Source: Cryptomeria japonica | Taxonomy: Eukaryota; Streptophyta; Pinopsida; Cupressales; Cupressaceae | Length of the DNA stretch: 60,000 bases | Direction of reading: 5' to 3' | Assembly: GCF_030272615.1 (NCBI RefSeq) | Contig: NC_081410.1 | Coordinates: forward strand, 227,018,915-227,078,914 | Part shown: one piece after another, positions 35,705-48,000 of the stretch | Layout: each line of letters starts with the position of its first letter | Position numbering within the stretch: the stretch's first letter is position 1 | Notes under the pieces: model-generated | What the model saw: the letters and a program-made list of their open reading frames with translations, nothing else | Database searches by the model: none | What the model was told of the DNA's origin: nothing | Program-made: the position numbers and the translations under genes

Positions 35705-36810
35705 TTTTTGGTTTTTGGTATTAAAATAGGTTGCATTTTTAGGTTTTTTCTAATTGGATTTTGATATTACTAATGCTAACCTTGGCTTGTTTTTTGTCTG
35801 CCTGAGAGATTTTGACAGCCTAACCAGTTTTTTTGTAGAACATTTGTCGAAGAACACGCCTGTCGCACAAAAACAATATGACTATTGATTCATTGTTTTT
35901 ATAGGTTGCCTAAGGAGATTCAAGTGAACTTCGTGTATTCTTTAAATTCATATTTTAGGCACTTAAATTGCTATTTGGTTAATGAATAAATCTGTCTTTT
36001 GTGTTTTAAGAAAAATCTAAGAGGTAGGAGAGTATGGTCTTGTCTGCACAGACAATCAGAAATCTAGACCCTTGAAGCATTTTCAAAGTTTGAGATTTGT
36101 GTACCTTTAGCAGGCCCATCATAGTGGGAAAAAGTAATCACCGCGTGAGAATGACTCAAGTGAGTATGGTTGGACCTGATCATTCCAACTCACTATAATA
36201 AATAGGCCTCTGGTGATTAAATTCTTAGAGGATGGGATTATTTGAGTTTTCTCTTTGCGATCTCTCATATCAAGCATTTTATAGGGCCTCGTAGTCTCAA
36301 TCATGTTTAGATGACTACAACTTGTTTTGGTACCTTGCCGGGCTATAGGCCTCAATCATGCTTGTGTGAATTCAAGGGGTAATTTCAAACGAAATTCTTG
36401 ACTAAGAACTATAAGATAGAGGCTACCTGATTCACCTTTGAAAGGGGGATAATCTTTGTTCAAGAGAGATAGTAACTCTCCCAAGATACTTTCCATTTCA
36501 TGCCCCCATTAGCATTTGGAGTCGGCTAATATGACATTGAGAATCCATTGTGTGAGACTCAGTGGTTGTATTTCGATTAGCTATTGGGTGTGTACCTGAG
36601 TCTGCAAGCAAAGGTTTTCTTCTCTAAGCCAATTTTCATAGGGTTGACATGTTGTGATTGAAGTCATTATACATCTTGTGTGTTTACTGTGTTTTCATCC
36701 TTGAAATTGAAACTGAAATACTGAAGCTGGAGAAGACAATAAAAAATGTTCAAAAATTAATGATCAAAACTTTGTCCTTGTCAGAATCTAGTCTCTGTCA
36801 AGTCCTTTGT
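35705..36810. other. Leader of element B, middle part; no gene
   Basis: About 1.1 kb of untranslated leader between the two motif arrays. No coding frame with family similarity. Confidence 0.6.
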
Positions 36811-37138
36811 CGTACAAGTCTACTTAATTATCATTTGGCTATATATACCATTGTATGAGTCTTCTCTTTTATCATTTGATTATAGACCTGTTGTCGTATG
36901 AGTCTAAATTTATCCTTTCAGTTTGTCATTCAGTTTTGTAGGAATTATCGTCCTGGTCCCCAGAATTATCGTCTGACCAATAAAACATTGTTGTACAATT
37001 AATCATTATCCTCATCATATTATCATGTGGAGAACATTAAACTTTCGTTCGAGTATAGGCAACAACTCGTACAAGAAACGACCTATGTCAAGTGGGACCT
37101 ACTAAATTGTTGTCTAGGTTTGAAAACTCTGTTGTACA
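36811..37138. repeat. Leader array II: about 16 TCGTAC/TTGTAC-like cores, mostly 20-22 bp apart
   Basis: Words such as TCGTACAAG, TCATTTG, TTGTATGAG, TCGTATGAG, ATTATCGTC, TTGTACAA and CTCGTACAAG have cores near 36811, 36832, 36852, 36873, 36895, 36914, 36927, 36949, 36970, 36992, 37010, 37024, 37046, 37068, 37089, 37111 and 37133. Most steps are 20-22 bp, with a few of 13-19. The motif is the same as in array I, about 1.1 kb upstream. Confidence 0.65.
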
Positions 37139-37340
37139 AATTCTTGATTTTGTCAATCCAAAAACTTGTTTATTTGCACACTTTTCTAGAACTATTATAC
37201 TTTACTAATCAATCTACAATGAGCATATATCTGGTCATCACAATTTTGAGCATAAATAATCTTGATAGTGTACCCTTGTCGTTGTGTTGCACAATTTTGT
37301 TGATAATCTTTCAACTAGTTCAATCAACTACTTAATCAAC

Positions 37341-37500
37341 TTAAGTTGTATAGATCATGTCTTATATAGGATAGATCGTTCCTAAAACTAGACTGAGTCT
37401 TAGTCACTTCTCTCAAATCAAACTAAGTTAACTAGACATGTCTTATATAGGATAGATCATTCCTGAAACTAGACTGAGTCTTTGTCACTTTCCTCAATCA
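37341..37500. repeat. 81 bp direct repeat, two units
   Basis: CATGTCTTATATAGGATAGA begins units at 37356 and 37437. The 54 bp that follow differ at only a few positions. It lies directly upstream of gag, in the leader. Confidence 0.85.
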
Positions 37501-37555
37501 CTATGTCAAACGAACAACTAGTTTCAATTCTAGCTCTCAGTCACACCAATTATAA

Positions 37556-39575
37556 ATGCCTACTCAAACCAGAAGTTCTCACAAGAAATCTACCAAAGGT
37601 AAAGGATCATCCTTTTCATTACAAAATAATCCATTCTTTGTAGAAGACCCCATATTTGACAAACCTTCGTTGTCAAGTATACCAATTTTTTATCAACCCT
37701 TATCTCCCACCATGTCTAGAGAAAGGCAAGAAAGAGAAGTTTCTAAACATGATACTCATGACAATATCAGCACCCATGCTAATAACAGTGATTCCTCATC
37801 TAGCAATTCTGAAGCTTTTGAACCTACATAAGCTGTTATAAATAGCTGTCAAAATGATAAATATTTCTAAAAAATGATGAAAATAATCATGGCTAGAGAA
37901 AAAGAAGAGCATTTTCTAGAGCTAGCAAAACAAGGTGCTAAACTTCCAACTGATTATAACATTGAAACTCTTATCACTAAAGAGGAAGAGACACCACTAG
38001 CATTAGTAAACAAATAATTACAAGTGTTACAGACTGAAATCAAAGAAATGAAAAACAAGGATAAATCATCCAAGCAATATTCTCTAGACACGATATGCAT
38101 GTTCCCATTTGACAAAAACCTTTACATGGCTCCATTTCCTTCAAGAGTGGAAATTCTTAAGTTTAACAAATATGATGGTAATGTAGATCCTCAAGACCGT
38201 GTCAGAGAATTTTGTGCTTTATATATGGAGTTCATGCACGAACAAACGTATCTCATGCACCTTTTACCGAGGAGTCTAGGAGGACAAGCTATGGAATGGT
38301 TTTTGATCCTACCTATGGGAATTAAGTCTTTTGAGGAATTAGTCAAATTGTTTCTCCAACAATACTCCTATAAAATTCGTCATCCAGTCACTGTGATCGA
38401 GCTTTGCAATACCAAATAGAAAATAGGAGAACCTTATCTCACTTTCCTTCAACGTTGGAGGAATATGTTCTCTAGATATTCACGACCTATTCCAAATTCT
38501 GAGAAGATGGACATCTTTGTCAATAACCTGATCAATGAATTGAAATACAATATCCAAATGTAAGTGTACCCTTCATTCAACAAAATGGTAGATATTGCCC
38601 TCAGAATGGAAGATGTGCTTGTAAAGAAAGGAGATATATCACTTTATAAAGAAACACATCAAAGCTCTAGTTCCAATGAAAAGAACAAATATTGGAAATA
38701 CGGCAAAGATAACAACAAAAATGTTGTTAATGATGGAGTGGTTGATACTGTTAAACCAAAATCAAAACCCGCAATATTTAATCTGGCTAGCGGCACACAA
38801 GCCCTCAAAGTAGCTGAAACTGTAGCGGAAAACCCTCCTAAGAAATCAAAAGAGTGGTTTAAAGAGAAGCCTTATCTTTCAAAGCCTAAACGTGATTTCA
38901 CTCCTTTGGAAGAATCATATGAATCATCTCTTAATACTCTATTGGCAAATTATCTTATCACATTTCCTGACAACTCTAAACCATATGATCCAGAAATTAA
39001 ACCCAAATGGTGGAGGGAAAACGAGTACTATGAATATCATCAAAACAAGGGTCATACAATAAACAACTACATGAAACTCAAAAATGAGGTACAAGACCTT
39101 ATCGATGTTGGCAAAATTATTGTTGGAATTCATGCAATCAATGTTGATCATAAAGCTTTTAAAGATCCTTTGCCTTCTTATGAGCAAGGAGAATCCTCTG
39201 AATCTAAAGGAGGTACCAAAGTCAATTACACCTACACCAACAATGACAATGTGATCAACATGACTGAATCTTCCCAATCTAAGTATTGCAACGTGATCAT
39301 AGTCAAAGATTAACAAAATAAAACACAAACTGCATATGTCGTGACCCGCACTCAAGAGAAGGTTAGTCTCAAAGGAGGTAGTTCCTCAACTCCTGATCAA
39401 ACAACATCAAACCTACTGACTTCTTCAAACAGACAACCAGATATGATCACCACTATATTTAAACAATTGGCTTCATCATCCTCTCCTAGTTATAGCATTG
39501 TCGAACAATTGAAACGTACTACCGCTCAAATCTCCATTGTTTAACTACTTAAAATCTCTTCTGCTCATAGAGAAA
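37556..39575 (+). pseudogene. Element B gag
   Basis: The ATG at 37556 (MPTQTRSSHKKSTKGKG) opens a frame that can be followed to about 39575 with only a handful of stops. The Tat-type capsid block is clear: CMFPFDKNLYMAPFPSRVEI, KYDGNVDPQDRVREFCALYM, LPRSLGGQAMEWFLILPMGI, LFLQQYSYKIRHPVT. After a stop come YLTFLQRWRNMFSRYSRP and MDIFVNNLINELKYNIQM. The C-terminal knuckle-like motif reads YYEYHQNKGHTINNYMKLKN, where the conserved Cys positions have become Tyr, so metal binding should be lost. The product is the structural polyprotein of virus-like particles. Confidence 0.9.
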
Positions 39576-39588
39576 ACTGGACAAAGCT

Positions 39589-39817
39589 TTGCTCATAACT
39601 AATATCCCTAAAGATTTAGATGTAGATCACTTTCAATCTATGGTCGGACACCTAACTTTGCCTCATTACCTCACCTTCTCTAAAGAAGATGACAATTCAC
39701 TGAATCAACCACATAACCAACCATTACATATCAAAGCTATGATCCATAAACACCGAGTCAAACATGTTTTGATAGATGGAGGCGTTGGGTTGAATATTTG
39801 TACCTCCAATTTACTGA
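39589..39817 (+). pseudogene. Element B protease, N-terminal part
   Basis: In a new frame relative to gag: ITNIPKDLDVDHFQSMVGHL, then the retropepsin active site VLIDGGVGLNIC (Asp-Gly-Gly, as is common in Tat proteases) near 39765-39800. The frame is cut after TSNLL by a solo LTR and resumes at 41021. Confidence 0.88.
39813..39817. other. Target-site duplication of solo LTR (ACTGA)
   Basis: ACTGA recurs exactly at 41016-41020. Confidence 0.85.
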
Positions 39818-41015
39818 TGTAAAGTGGAAATCGCGATCGAACCCTAGTTGCTCTCCCCTCTTCCAACTCCAAGGAGAGAGAAGGGAGATTCACTAGGGTT
39901 GATGGTTTTCACTTAGGGGAGAGACTTTACATTCAAAAGAGGGGTTGAAACCCACAAGATCCAATCCCACACAATGCAAGATTGGATGCTAAATGTGTTT
40001 CAAGGGTTAAGAAAGCAAGGCTACCCTCTTTTGTAAAGAATGTTGATAGAAGAATTAAACTAGGAATGCATAGAAAGTGACAAAGATTCACTTATAAATT
40101 GAGATAGGGATACAGTATGAAGCTGCGGACCTAGAATTAGCAGTAAAATGTCGATACGGCGCTGTCCTGCAAATTTGAGCAAAAGTTGTCGGGACGATGG
40201 TGCCCGAGTGCCACGGTCCTCTGAAAAATCCATGAAACGAAGGGGGATCTATTCGTCTCTGCACAAGGATTCCAGATCTTCAATTTCAGCCGCGTACCTG
40301 CAACCTACACACAGAAAAGCGAAGATGATTGGGGGGTTAGGGATTAGGGGTTTGCCTTTAGGTCAAACCCCGGTTTTGGAATTAACCAAGAAATGAGCAA
40401 TGTTGTAAATGTAAATGTCTGTAATGTAAAACAAGTACTAATACCTTGTTGTAAGGATGTTTGTATCCTTATGTGCGAAGGTATAGATGTTGTATGTTGT
40501 ATGTTGTAGTAGTATGTAGTAAGTGATCTCCTCTTCAATGGTTGAATCCTTGTCTTGAATGCAACACTTAGCCTTGAATGGAGACTTGAAATGATCAATT
40601 GCTTGAAGGAATGCTTGAATGCTTGAATGCTTGAGTATAATTTCCACGCTTTTTCCATCATGTCGAATGAAAGAGGAAAATGTAGTTTATATACTTGTCA
40701 ATTAGGGCTGATAGACTGATTTTCCCGACCTTAGGCCGACCAGGAAAGACAATTTTCCAAATTGCAAACAAAAAGACCCGAAGTCCAAAAGAGACCGGGC
40801 CCAAAATAGGACCCAGGGACCAGGGCGCTGGGCGCTCTGGTCCCACCTCCCGGGACAGCAGGGTGCAAAGGAGGTTCAGGCCAGGGTGCAAGAAAATGCA
40901 GTTTTTGGTGTCATGAGCAAGTTTCGGGGTCTCCATTCAGGTTGCGTGTTGCGTCGCCATCGTGAAGACCGAAATGCAGTCGAAATTGCAAGTGGCACAA
41001 TTTTAGGACGCTAGA
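39818..41015 (-). repeat. Solo LTR (1.2 kb) inside element B protease
   Basis: The plus strand starts TGTAAAGTGG and ends GGACGCTAGA. ACTGA flanks it on both sides, and removing it restores the protease frame. A minus-strand TATA box (GTATATAAAC, 40685-40694) suggests minus orientation; the element's first dinucleotide would then be TC instead of TG, a point mutation. The inferred U3 (40700-41015) is GC-rich, unlike other LTRs here, and holds a 29 bp palindrome at 40816-40844. Downstream of the TATA, GAATGCTT-type and TGTTGTA-type short tandems occur (40488-40525, 40607-40634). No family partner is in the window. Confidence 0.85.
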
Positions 41016-41020
41016 ACTGA

Positions 41021-43300
41021 TATAGTTGGGATTTTCTGAAAAATATCATTCATCCAGCAAAGAAAATAACAATCAAAGCTTATGATGAAGAAGAGAGAAC
41101 CTCTAAAGGTCTGGTGCTATTACCGATCAGGGTAGAACCTGTAGAAAGAGATGTTATTTTTCAAGTTCTTGCCCTTCCACTTTCCTACAACATCTTGTTG
41201 GGTAGGCCATGGATTCATGAAATGAAAGCAGTACCATCTACATATCATCAATGCTTTAAATTTCCTTATAATGGAGTTGAAGTCAGTATTCCTGTTGATA
41301 CAAGCTACACCTGTAATGCATTGAAACAGTGTACAGATACCTTTGTTACTCATAACAGAGTAGCCTCTACAGCTGAAAGTTTAGAAACTTTGATGAAAGA
41401 CTTACAAAAGAAATTGAAAATCACAAGTACTGGCATAGATGGATACAAGATAGAACTTGTACTTTCACTAATTTCTCTTCCTCCACCACCAAGACAGTCT
41501 TGAAAACCATCTAAGGCTATGAAGCCACAAACTTCAACTCCAAATGTCATTTATGATGGTATTTTTGTATAGTTCTCTACTTGCCTTGTAGATGAAACAG
41601 AAGAGGGGGTTGTTCTCAAATGGATTTTTAAAGAAGAAAGTGAAAACAAAGAAGTGCAACACTGTGAGATTTCCCCTGAACAATATGGTCCAGGCTATAA
41701 GATGATTCAATGGATGGGATATTCAGGTACTGGTCCTCTAGGAAAACATCAAGAAGGAATTGTTGAACCTATTAAGCTACAAACTAAGTCTATAAATGAT
41801 AAAGATGGACTTGGATACCATCTAGGGGAGTCATAAAATAAAAAACATACTTCTCATCATTAGTCTAAGTGGAGGAAAAAGATAGTACCTTCAACATCAC
41901 AGGAAGTAAATACTCAGTAAACTCAAGACAAGTATGAAAAAGAACAAGAAGAATTGGAAATCAAGAGAGAAGAAGCATCTTGTAGTAAAGTTCCAAATGT
42001 ATCAACAGTAACACTACAAGGAGTATAAATCCCAAAAGATATGAGAGAAGAGATGGAAGGATTAAAGAATTATTTGCATCACTAAATATTCCAGTCACAT
42101 ATACAGGAAGAACGCAAGTAGAGGATTCAGAAACTGACTCAAGTGAGTATGAATGGGGTCCAGAGCCTCTGTTAGATGCATCTATTGAAGAAACTCGTGA
42201 AGAGACTAGTGATATCATAGATGAAGCACAAGAGATAATGCACCTGAAACTGCAAAAGGAAATAGAGGAAATCAAACTCAAAAGACAAGAAGACTATGAA
42301 CAACAACTGAAAGAAGGAAGAGAACAAGAAAATTATTCACCTACTATATCTCCCTCTAATGAGATAGAGAAAATCAGGTATGGGACTACAAACGAAGAAT
42401 TGGAGGCTACAAAAGTAGGGTTGTTCATTAGTCTAGAGGAAGCTGAATGGGAAAGAGACATCAACTAACATAATCATCAAGGATATGTCAACAGGTATGT
42501 CAACTACAAGAGATCATTGAACCAAATCACAAAGGAACTTGTAGTATCAAAGATGTAGATATTGATACTATACATACTTTCACTAAGCCACTTGAAGAAG
42601 AGTCAGAGGCTTCATCTTCGGACTTTGATCACTCTGAAATAGGATCTATTTATGACATTACCTATTCAACACCAAACTATGACTACTTCATCATCAATGT
42701 CAAAACTCTATCTATTGAACCTATTACTATCGAACCATGATATGTAATCTAGTCCGAAGTAGAGGATGGTGCTAGTGGTAGGTCTATTGGATTAGGTTCC
42801 CTAAATACTAACATAAACTTCGATAACCATGTTCTAACTCTTCCTGGTCTCGAGATGCTTACGCAAGGTAGTCTTCTGGAACTCAACTTATCGATCTGAG
42901 GTTCTGATGATAATACCATAAATTCCCTTGAACCTATTAAATCTTTATCCCTAGTGCATCCTAAGCTTATTGACTGTACTCTCCAAGATCAACCTTTGAA
43001 TATACCTACCTTTTCCAATGACTATACCTTAGCTTGTTATCTTAATGCAGTTGAACAAATGGACTCTTCCACTAGTGAACAAAGTGAGAGCATGATAGCA
43101 ACAGATGTCAAGTATCTTAGTCACAAAAATTAAAAAAAAAGAAAAATAAGAGTTTTAATGGCGAAAACCACATTGTGGTGTTGTCATAATCAAAAATAGT
43201 AAAAATAAAGGACGTACCTAATGGTGAAAACCTCTCTGAGGCGCCTGAAGATGAGATACTTGATATTTTTCCTGATCACTTTCAAGAGCGATGATTAGTG
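41021..43300 (+). pseudogene. Element B protease C-terminus, G-patch-like segment and linker
   Basis: It continues LGFSE after the solo LTR and reads GLVLLPIRVEPVERDVIFQV, SYNILLGRPWIHEMKAVPST (the normal Tat protease end). At about 41654-41835 comes a G-patch-like block: YGPGYKMIQWMGYSGTGPLG, KHQEGIVEPIKL, then KDGLGY. G-patch motifs bind RNA or helicases and also occur next to retroviral proteases. A long acidic, coiled-coil-like linker follows (EIEEIKLKRQEDYEQQLKEG near 42250) with several frameshifts. Its role is not known. Confidence 0.75.
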
Positions 43301-44807
43301 CCTATAGAACCTAAATAGCCAATAAACATTGGAACAGAAGAAGCTCAGCACATCATATATGTAGCTCAATCCTTGTCAACCGAAGAACTAAAAGAATTTA
43401 TTGATTTCTTCATGGAAAATAAGATTAATTTTGCATGGACATATGTTGATATGTCGGGTTTGGATCCTGACCTCACAATGCATCATCTTTCTATCGCTCC
43501 CGAAGTTAAACCTGTTAAGAAAAAACTCTGAAAATGCATCCTCATGTTGCATTACTTGTTAAGGCTGAGCTAGAAAAATTACTAAAAGTTGGATTCATCA
43601 GAGAAATTGATTATGCTGAGTGGATATCTTATATTGTACCTATTTCTAAACCTGACAAATCAATCTGTGTTTGCACTAATTTCAAAGATTTAAACAAATC
43701 TTGTCCAAAAGATGATTTTCCACTACCCAACATAGACATGACTACTGGCTATGAAATGTACTCTCTAATGGATGGTTTTTCCATATGCAATGGGATCAAA
43801 ATTGCAACTGAGGATCAAGAGAAAACAACATTCACTTGTGCATGGGGAACTTTCTGCTGAAATATAAAGCCCTTTGGCTTAAATAATGCAGGCGCTACCT
43901 ATCAAAGAGTTGTAATAATAATTTTTCATGATATGATGCACAAAAATATGGAGGACTATGTTGATGATACTCTAGTAAAATCTATGAAAAGATCAACACA
44001 TCTATCAGAACTAGGTCCAATCTTAGACAGGATGGAAAAATTCAAACTCAGATTGAATCCCAAGAAATGTGCATTTGGAGTTACATCTGGTAAGCTTCTA
44101 GGATACATTGTTTGAGTGAAAGGAATTGAAGTGGATCCAGAAAAGGTTAAGGCTATAATAGAAATGTCAGCTCTGAAGAATTTCAGTCAAATGAGGACTC
44201 TTCAAGGGCGGCTCCAATCCATAAGACATTTTATCTCTCAATTAGCAGATAAGACTCAACCATTCACAAAGGCATTATGAAAAGGAGTCAAATACAACTA
44301 GGATGAAGATTGTGAACAACATCTAAAGAAGATCGAGTAATATCTTTCTAATCCACCTATATTGATGCATCCAATTCAAGGCAAGCCATTGATTCTCTAC
44401 ATATCAGCTACTGATACACACTGGGGGCACTTTTGGTACAATAGGATGAGAATAAAAAGGAAAGAGCTATATACTATATCAGTAGGACCTTGGTATCCTA
44501 TGAGATGAACTATACTATCATAGAGAAAGCTTGTTTGGCATTGGTCTTTGCATAATATAAATTAAGACATTACATGCTAGCACATTCTATCAAGCTGGTG
44601 GCTAAGATTGATCTGCTCAAATATCTTCTCAGCAAAGCAACACTTATAGGGAGATTGGCTAAATGGATCATGATTCTTACAGAATTTGACATTGAATATA
44701 TCGAATGCAAAGCTATCAAAGAAAAGGTCATTGCAGATCAACTTGTTGATGCTCCGCTTGAAGAAAAACACCCTTTGCACATAGAATTTCTGAATGAATC
44801 TATATGA
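43301..44807 (+). pseudogene. Element B reverse transcriptase and first RNase H
   Basis: The RT entry region (EAQHIIYVAQSLSTEELKEF) leads to LLKVGFIREIDYAEWISYIV, VCTNFKDLNKSCPKDDFPLP, MDGFSICNGIKIATEDQEKT, PFGLNNAGATYQR and the catalytic YVDD (43957-43968). The connection (NPKKCAFGVTSGKLLGYIV) and RNase H follow (LKYLLSKATLIGRLAKW, EFDIEYIECKAIKEKVIADQ). Frameshifts cluster around 44430-44570. RT synthesises element cDNA and RNase H removes the RNA template. YVDD is intact, but at least eight stops or shifts are present. Confidence 0.93.
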
Positions 44808-44830
44808 ACCTTACTCAGTGATCTTGGAAA

Positions 44831-45008
44831 ATGTTCTTTGATGGATCTTTCACTCAAAAAGGTTTTGGTGCTAGAATTCTTTTTATCACTCCTAAAAGAT
44901 ATTCAATCCCAAAGGCTTACAAGATTCTCTTTCCTTGCACCAACAATATTGTAGAATATGAAGCCTTGGTAAATGGAATCAAGCTAGCTATTGAATGGAA
45001 GGTTGTTG
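44831..45008 (+). pseudogene. Element B second (archaeal-type) RNase H, N-terminal part
   Basis: FFDGSFTQKGFGARILFITP and FPCTNNIVEYEALVNGIKLA match the additional RNase H that marks Tat-lineage elements. It has the first Asp (FDGS) and the Glu (VEYEAL) of the active site. It is cut after EWKVV by the 4 kb insertion and resumes at 49074. Confidence 0.9.
45004..45008. other. Target-site duplication of the 4 kb insertion (TGTTG)
   Basis: TGTTG recurs exactly at 49074-49078. Confidence 0.88.
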
Positions 45009-48000
45009 TGTAGTGTCCGCCCTTGCTTTGACTTATTTTGAATAGAGTTGACTTTTATATTATGCTTGATAGACTTATCTGGGCTATATTTGATGATTTG
45101 GATGATGATTACTTGTGTACTTCAGTTACATATTATTGATGTTAGAGAGTATTGGACATATGCTATTTTGATGATCTATATGGACGTTGGTACTATCATG
45201 ATTGATCATGTGATTTGATGATATATGTACTGAATGGATTTTATATGGTCACTATGTGATGGATTATTGATAGATTAGATTTATCATGTTTTTTATGATG
45301 ATTATAATTATGCTAACCCTACTTCATGATTACATTTGATGAGATGTTTATGAGATGTGTATGACTATTGTTTGACTATCTTCATGATAGAGATGATTCC
45401 ACATCACTCATTGCGAGCGGGATGTGTCGTCTTGATTCTCTTTCATGTGTTTGTTCTATATATGTATATGTATATGTGGTATTGTCATTTTGTGGTTGCG
45501 AGACTTTGCAGGTGCCAGACATCAACTCCACCTGGCTTCACAGGTCTGAGCGTGTCTTTAGTTCCAATGGCTTATGTGGTTCGGAGATGGCATGAGTTTC
45601 CCCTCACATACTCTAGGTCTAAGTTGTTCACCATGAGTAGTCAACATCTTGGCATAATTCGCCATGTCAGCTAGTGAGCCTGGTCCTTTTGATATTGTGA
45701 GTTCGTTTTATGTTGGTTGATTTACTCGATTATGTTAGAGTAATTATGTGGCTCTTGATGTGTGGTTTTATATTTAGTAATATTTATTTTAATTTATTTT
45801 AATTTATTAGTTTTGAATATTTAATTATTTGATATTTATATTTATTTGATAATTAATGTTTATTGATTTTATGATTATTTACTATTTGGTAAGCTTTATT
45901 GTTGTTTAAGATTTATTTTATATTTGTGATTTAACCTTTAATGATATTTGATTATTTAATTATTTATTTGACTTTATATGGTTTAATATTTATTTGATAT
46001 CATATATTTATTTGGTTCTTTAATTTATTTTATTAGCTTTTGGTTTATTTGATTTTAATCCCCATTTGGATTATTTATTTATAGCTTATGTTTATTTAAT
46101 AGTTTGACTTTTATTTCCTAAGTGGGGTGTATGAACACCTTAAATTAAAATAGTAATAAAACATTCTCACTTAGCTCAATAAGTATATTTTATATTTACT
46201 TTACCTACCCTTTACTCTCATTGGCTAAATTCAAAATGGGAGAACAAATTATAATATATGGTGGGTTGGTAAAATATATTCCAAAATGGAATATTTTGAT
46301 TGGTCGAGATTGAGGGTAGGGTTTTTGGATTATTGTTGCTTTTTATTTTCATTCCCATGATGGTTTTCAGGTTGGCTATTCTCTGGAAATTTTTCCAGCA
46401 AGCATTCTTCCTTAGTTTTAGATTTTTGTTACTCTTGGTTTTGGGTTGGAGCTTGGTTGGATTTTGGTTTGGCTTTGTAGGAGCTCTTCTTTAGCTTCAT
46501 TCCATTACTTCAGGTTGTAGGTTGCAGTTCTTTCACTTTGCATTTTGATTTTAATGGCTTCTCTGTGTATGCATTGTGTCTGCAATTGTTTTGGGCTTGG
46601 GATGAAGTATTATGTTATTCTATAGTATTAATATTGTTGAAGGTTAATATTTGGGGAAGAAACTTTATGTTTAAGAGTTTTCATATAGTTGCTAGAGAAA
46701 TATATTTGGTTTTTTCTGTGCATGTCGTTTCTCAGCCCTATGAATTTTTTGTGAAAATCTTTGGTTGATAATCTTTGGTTTGTATGGGAGTTGAATGGAT
46801 ATTTTTCCCCTTTTGATTCTTTTAGTTTGTGAGTGTTTCGGTTTGGTTTCATTGGATTCTCTGTGAGTTTTGCAGTGGTTCTGTGTGTATTTTATCATGA
46901 AGAAATTTGAATGAATCTTGGTTTATAGTCTGAGTTGCTTTATTTTGTTTTCACCTATGTATTCCTTGTTTCTAGGCATCTCTATTCATGTATTTTTAAA
47001 GCCCTTTGGTTAAGTCTGGATTTTATTATTTTAGCCGTAAGATTTGTGTAAATGCGTTATTTCTGTAAAAGCGTTGTTTAAACGTCTAAAAACATTGTTC
47101 TGTTTTGTGTTTACACTATTCTGCACAATATAAGTGTTGTCTCAGCAAGCGTAAGCATGAATCTAAGAATGAATGCATCACCTTAGAATATGTATGCGCG
47201 ATTCTAGAAATGTTTGCATTGTCCTATAGGATGAAAGCGTTGTTCTATGGGATAAAAGTGTTAAACTATTTGTGCTGTGTGTTTTCTCAGTTTTGGTCAT
47301 TTTTGAAGTTTTATCCTGAGTTGATTTTTGTACCAGAGGCTTTATCTGAGGTCTACTAATATTTTCCAGTGTGGGTTTGATCTATTTTGATGCATTTTGA
47401 TGGTTTTGAGTATATTTGTTTCTCTATGTATTATGGATATTTTAGACTCTCTTCCATGTTGATAAGCCATGGAAGTTTAAGATGGTTTTTATGTTGTTTT
47501 GGACCAGCAAGTGAGTTGGCCTTGTTGTGATGTTATGGCTTGATATACCTTTGTTTATTGTTGGCCAAGAGGCTCATTTTTCTATATTGATGTTGTTGTA
47601 GCCTTGCATATGTTGTGAGAGTATGTGTGGAAGTTATTGGTTGCATGGAGTGTTATTTTCATGTGTTTAATTTGGTTAGAGCCTCTTGTGATTTATTGTT
47701 GGGTCATGTTAGGAGGAGTGGGCTTCCTTGTGATGACTGAGGTCACAAGAGATAGGCTTGCATGAGGTTCCTTGTAAGGATGCATGAAGTCTAGACCACC
47801 AAGGCGCATTGGAGTTTTCCATGATTTGTAAATAAGTGATAACCTAATAATTGATGGGTTGGGTAGCTAGATTAATTAATAAGATGATAAATTGATTTGA
47901 GCCTAATGACTTAGTCCTAGGGAGGATGTTTTGGGATAAGCATGAGAATGTCATGAAGATGGTAAGCTAATCTCCCTTAGTTCTCATAGGTTGAGATGGC

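Noticed and set aside
35589-37138. CRISPR-like reading of the regularly spaced motifs
   Set aside because: Repeats are only 6-12 bp and degenerate, spacing is about 21 bp, there are no cas genes, and the context is a plant retrotransposon leader.
46628-46898. Minus-strand frames in the 4 kb LTR
   Set aside because: Overlapping short frames in T/G-rich sequence with no family similarity.
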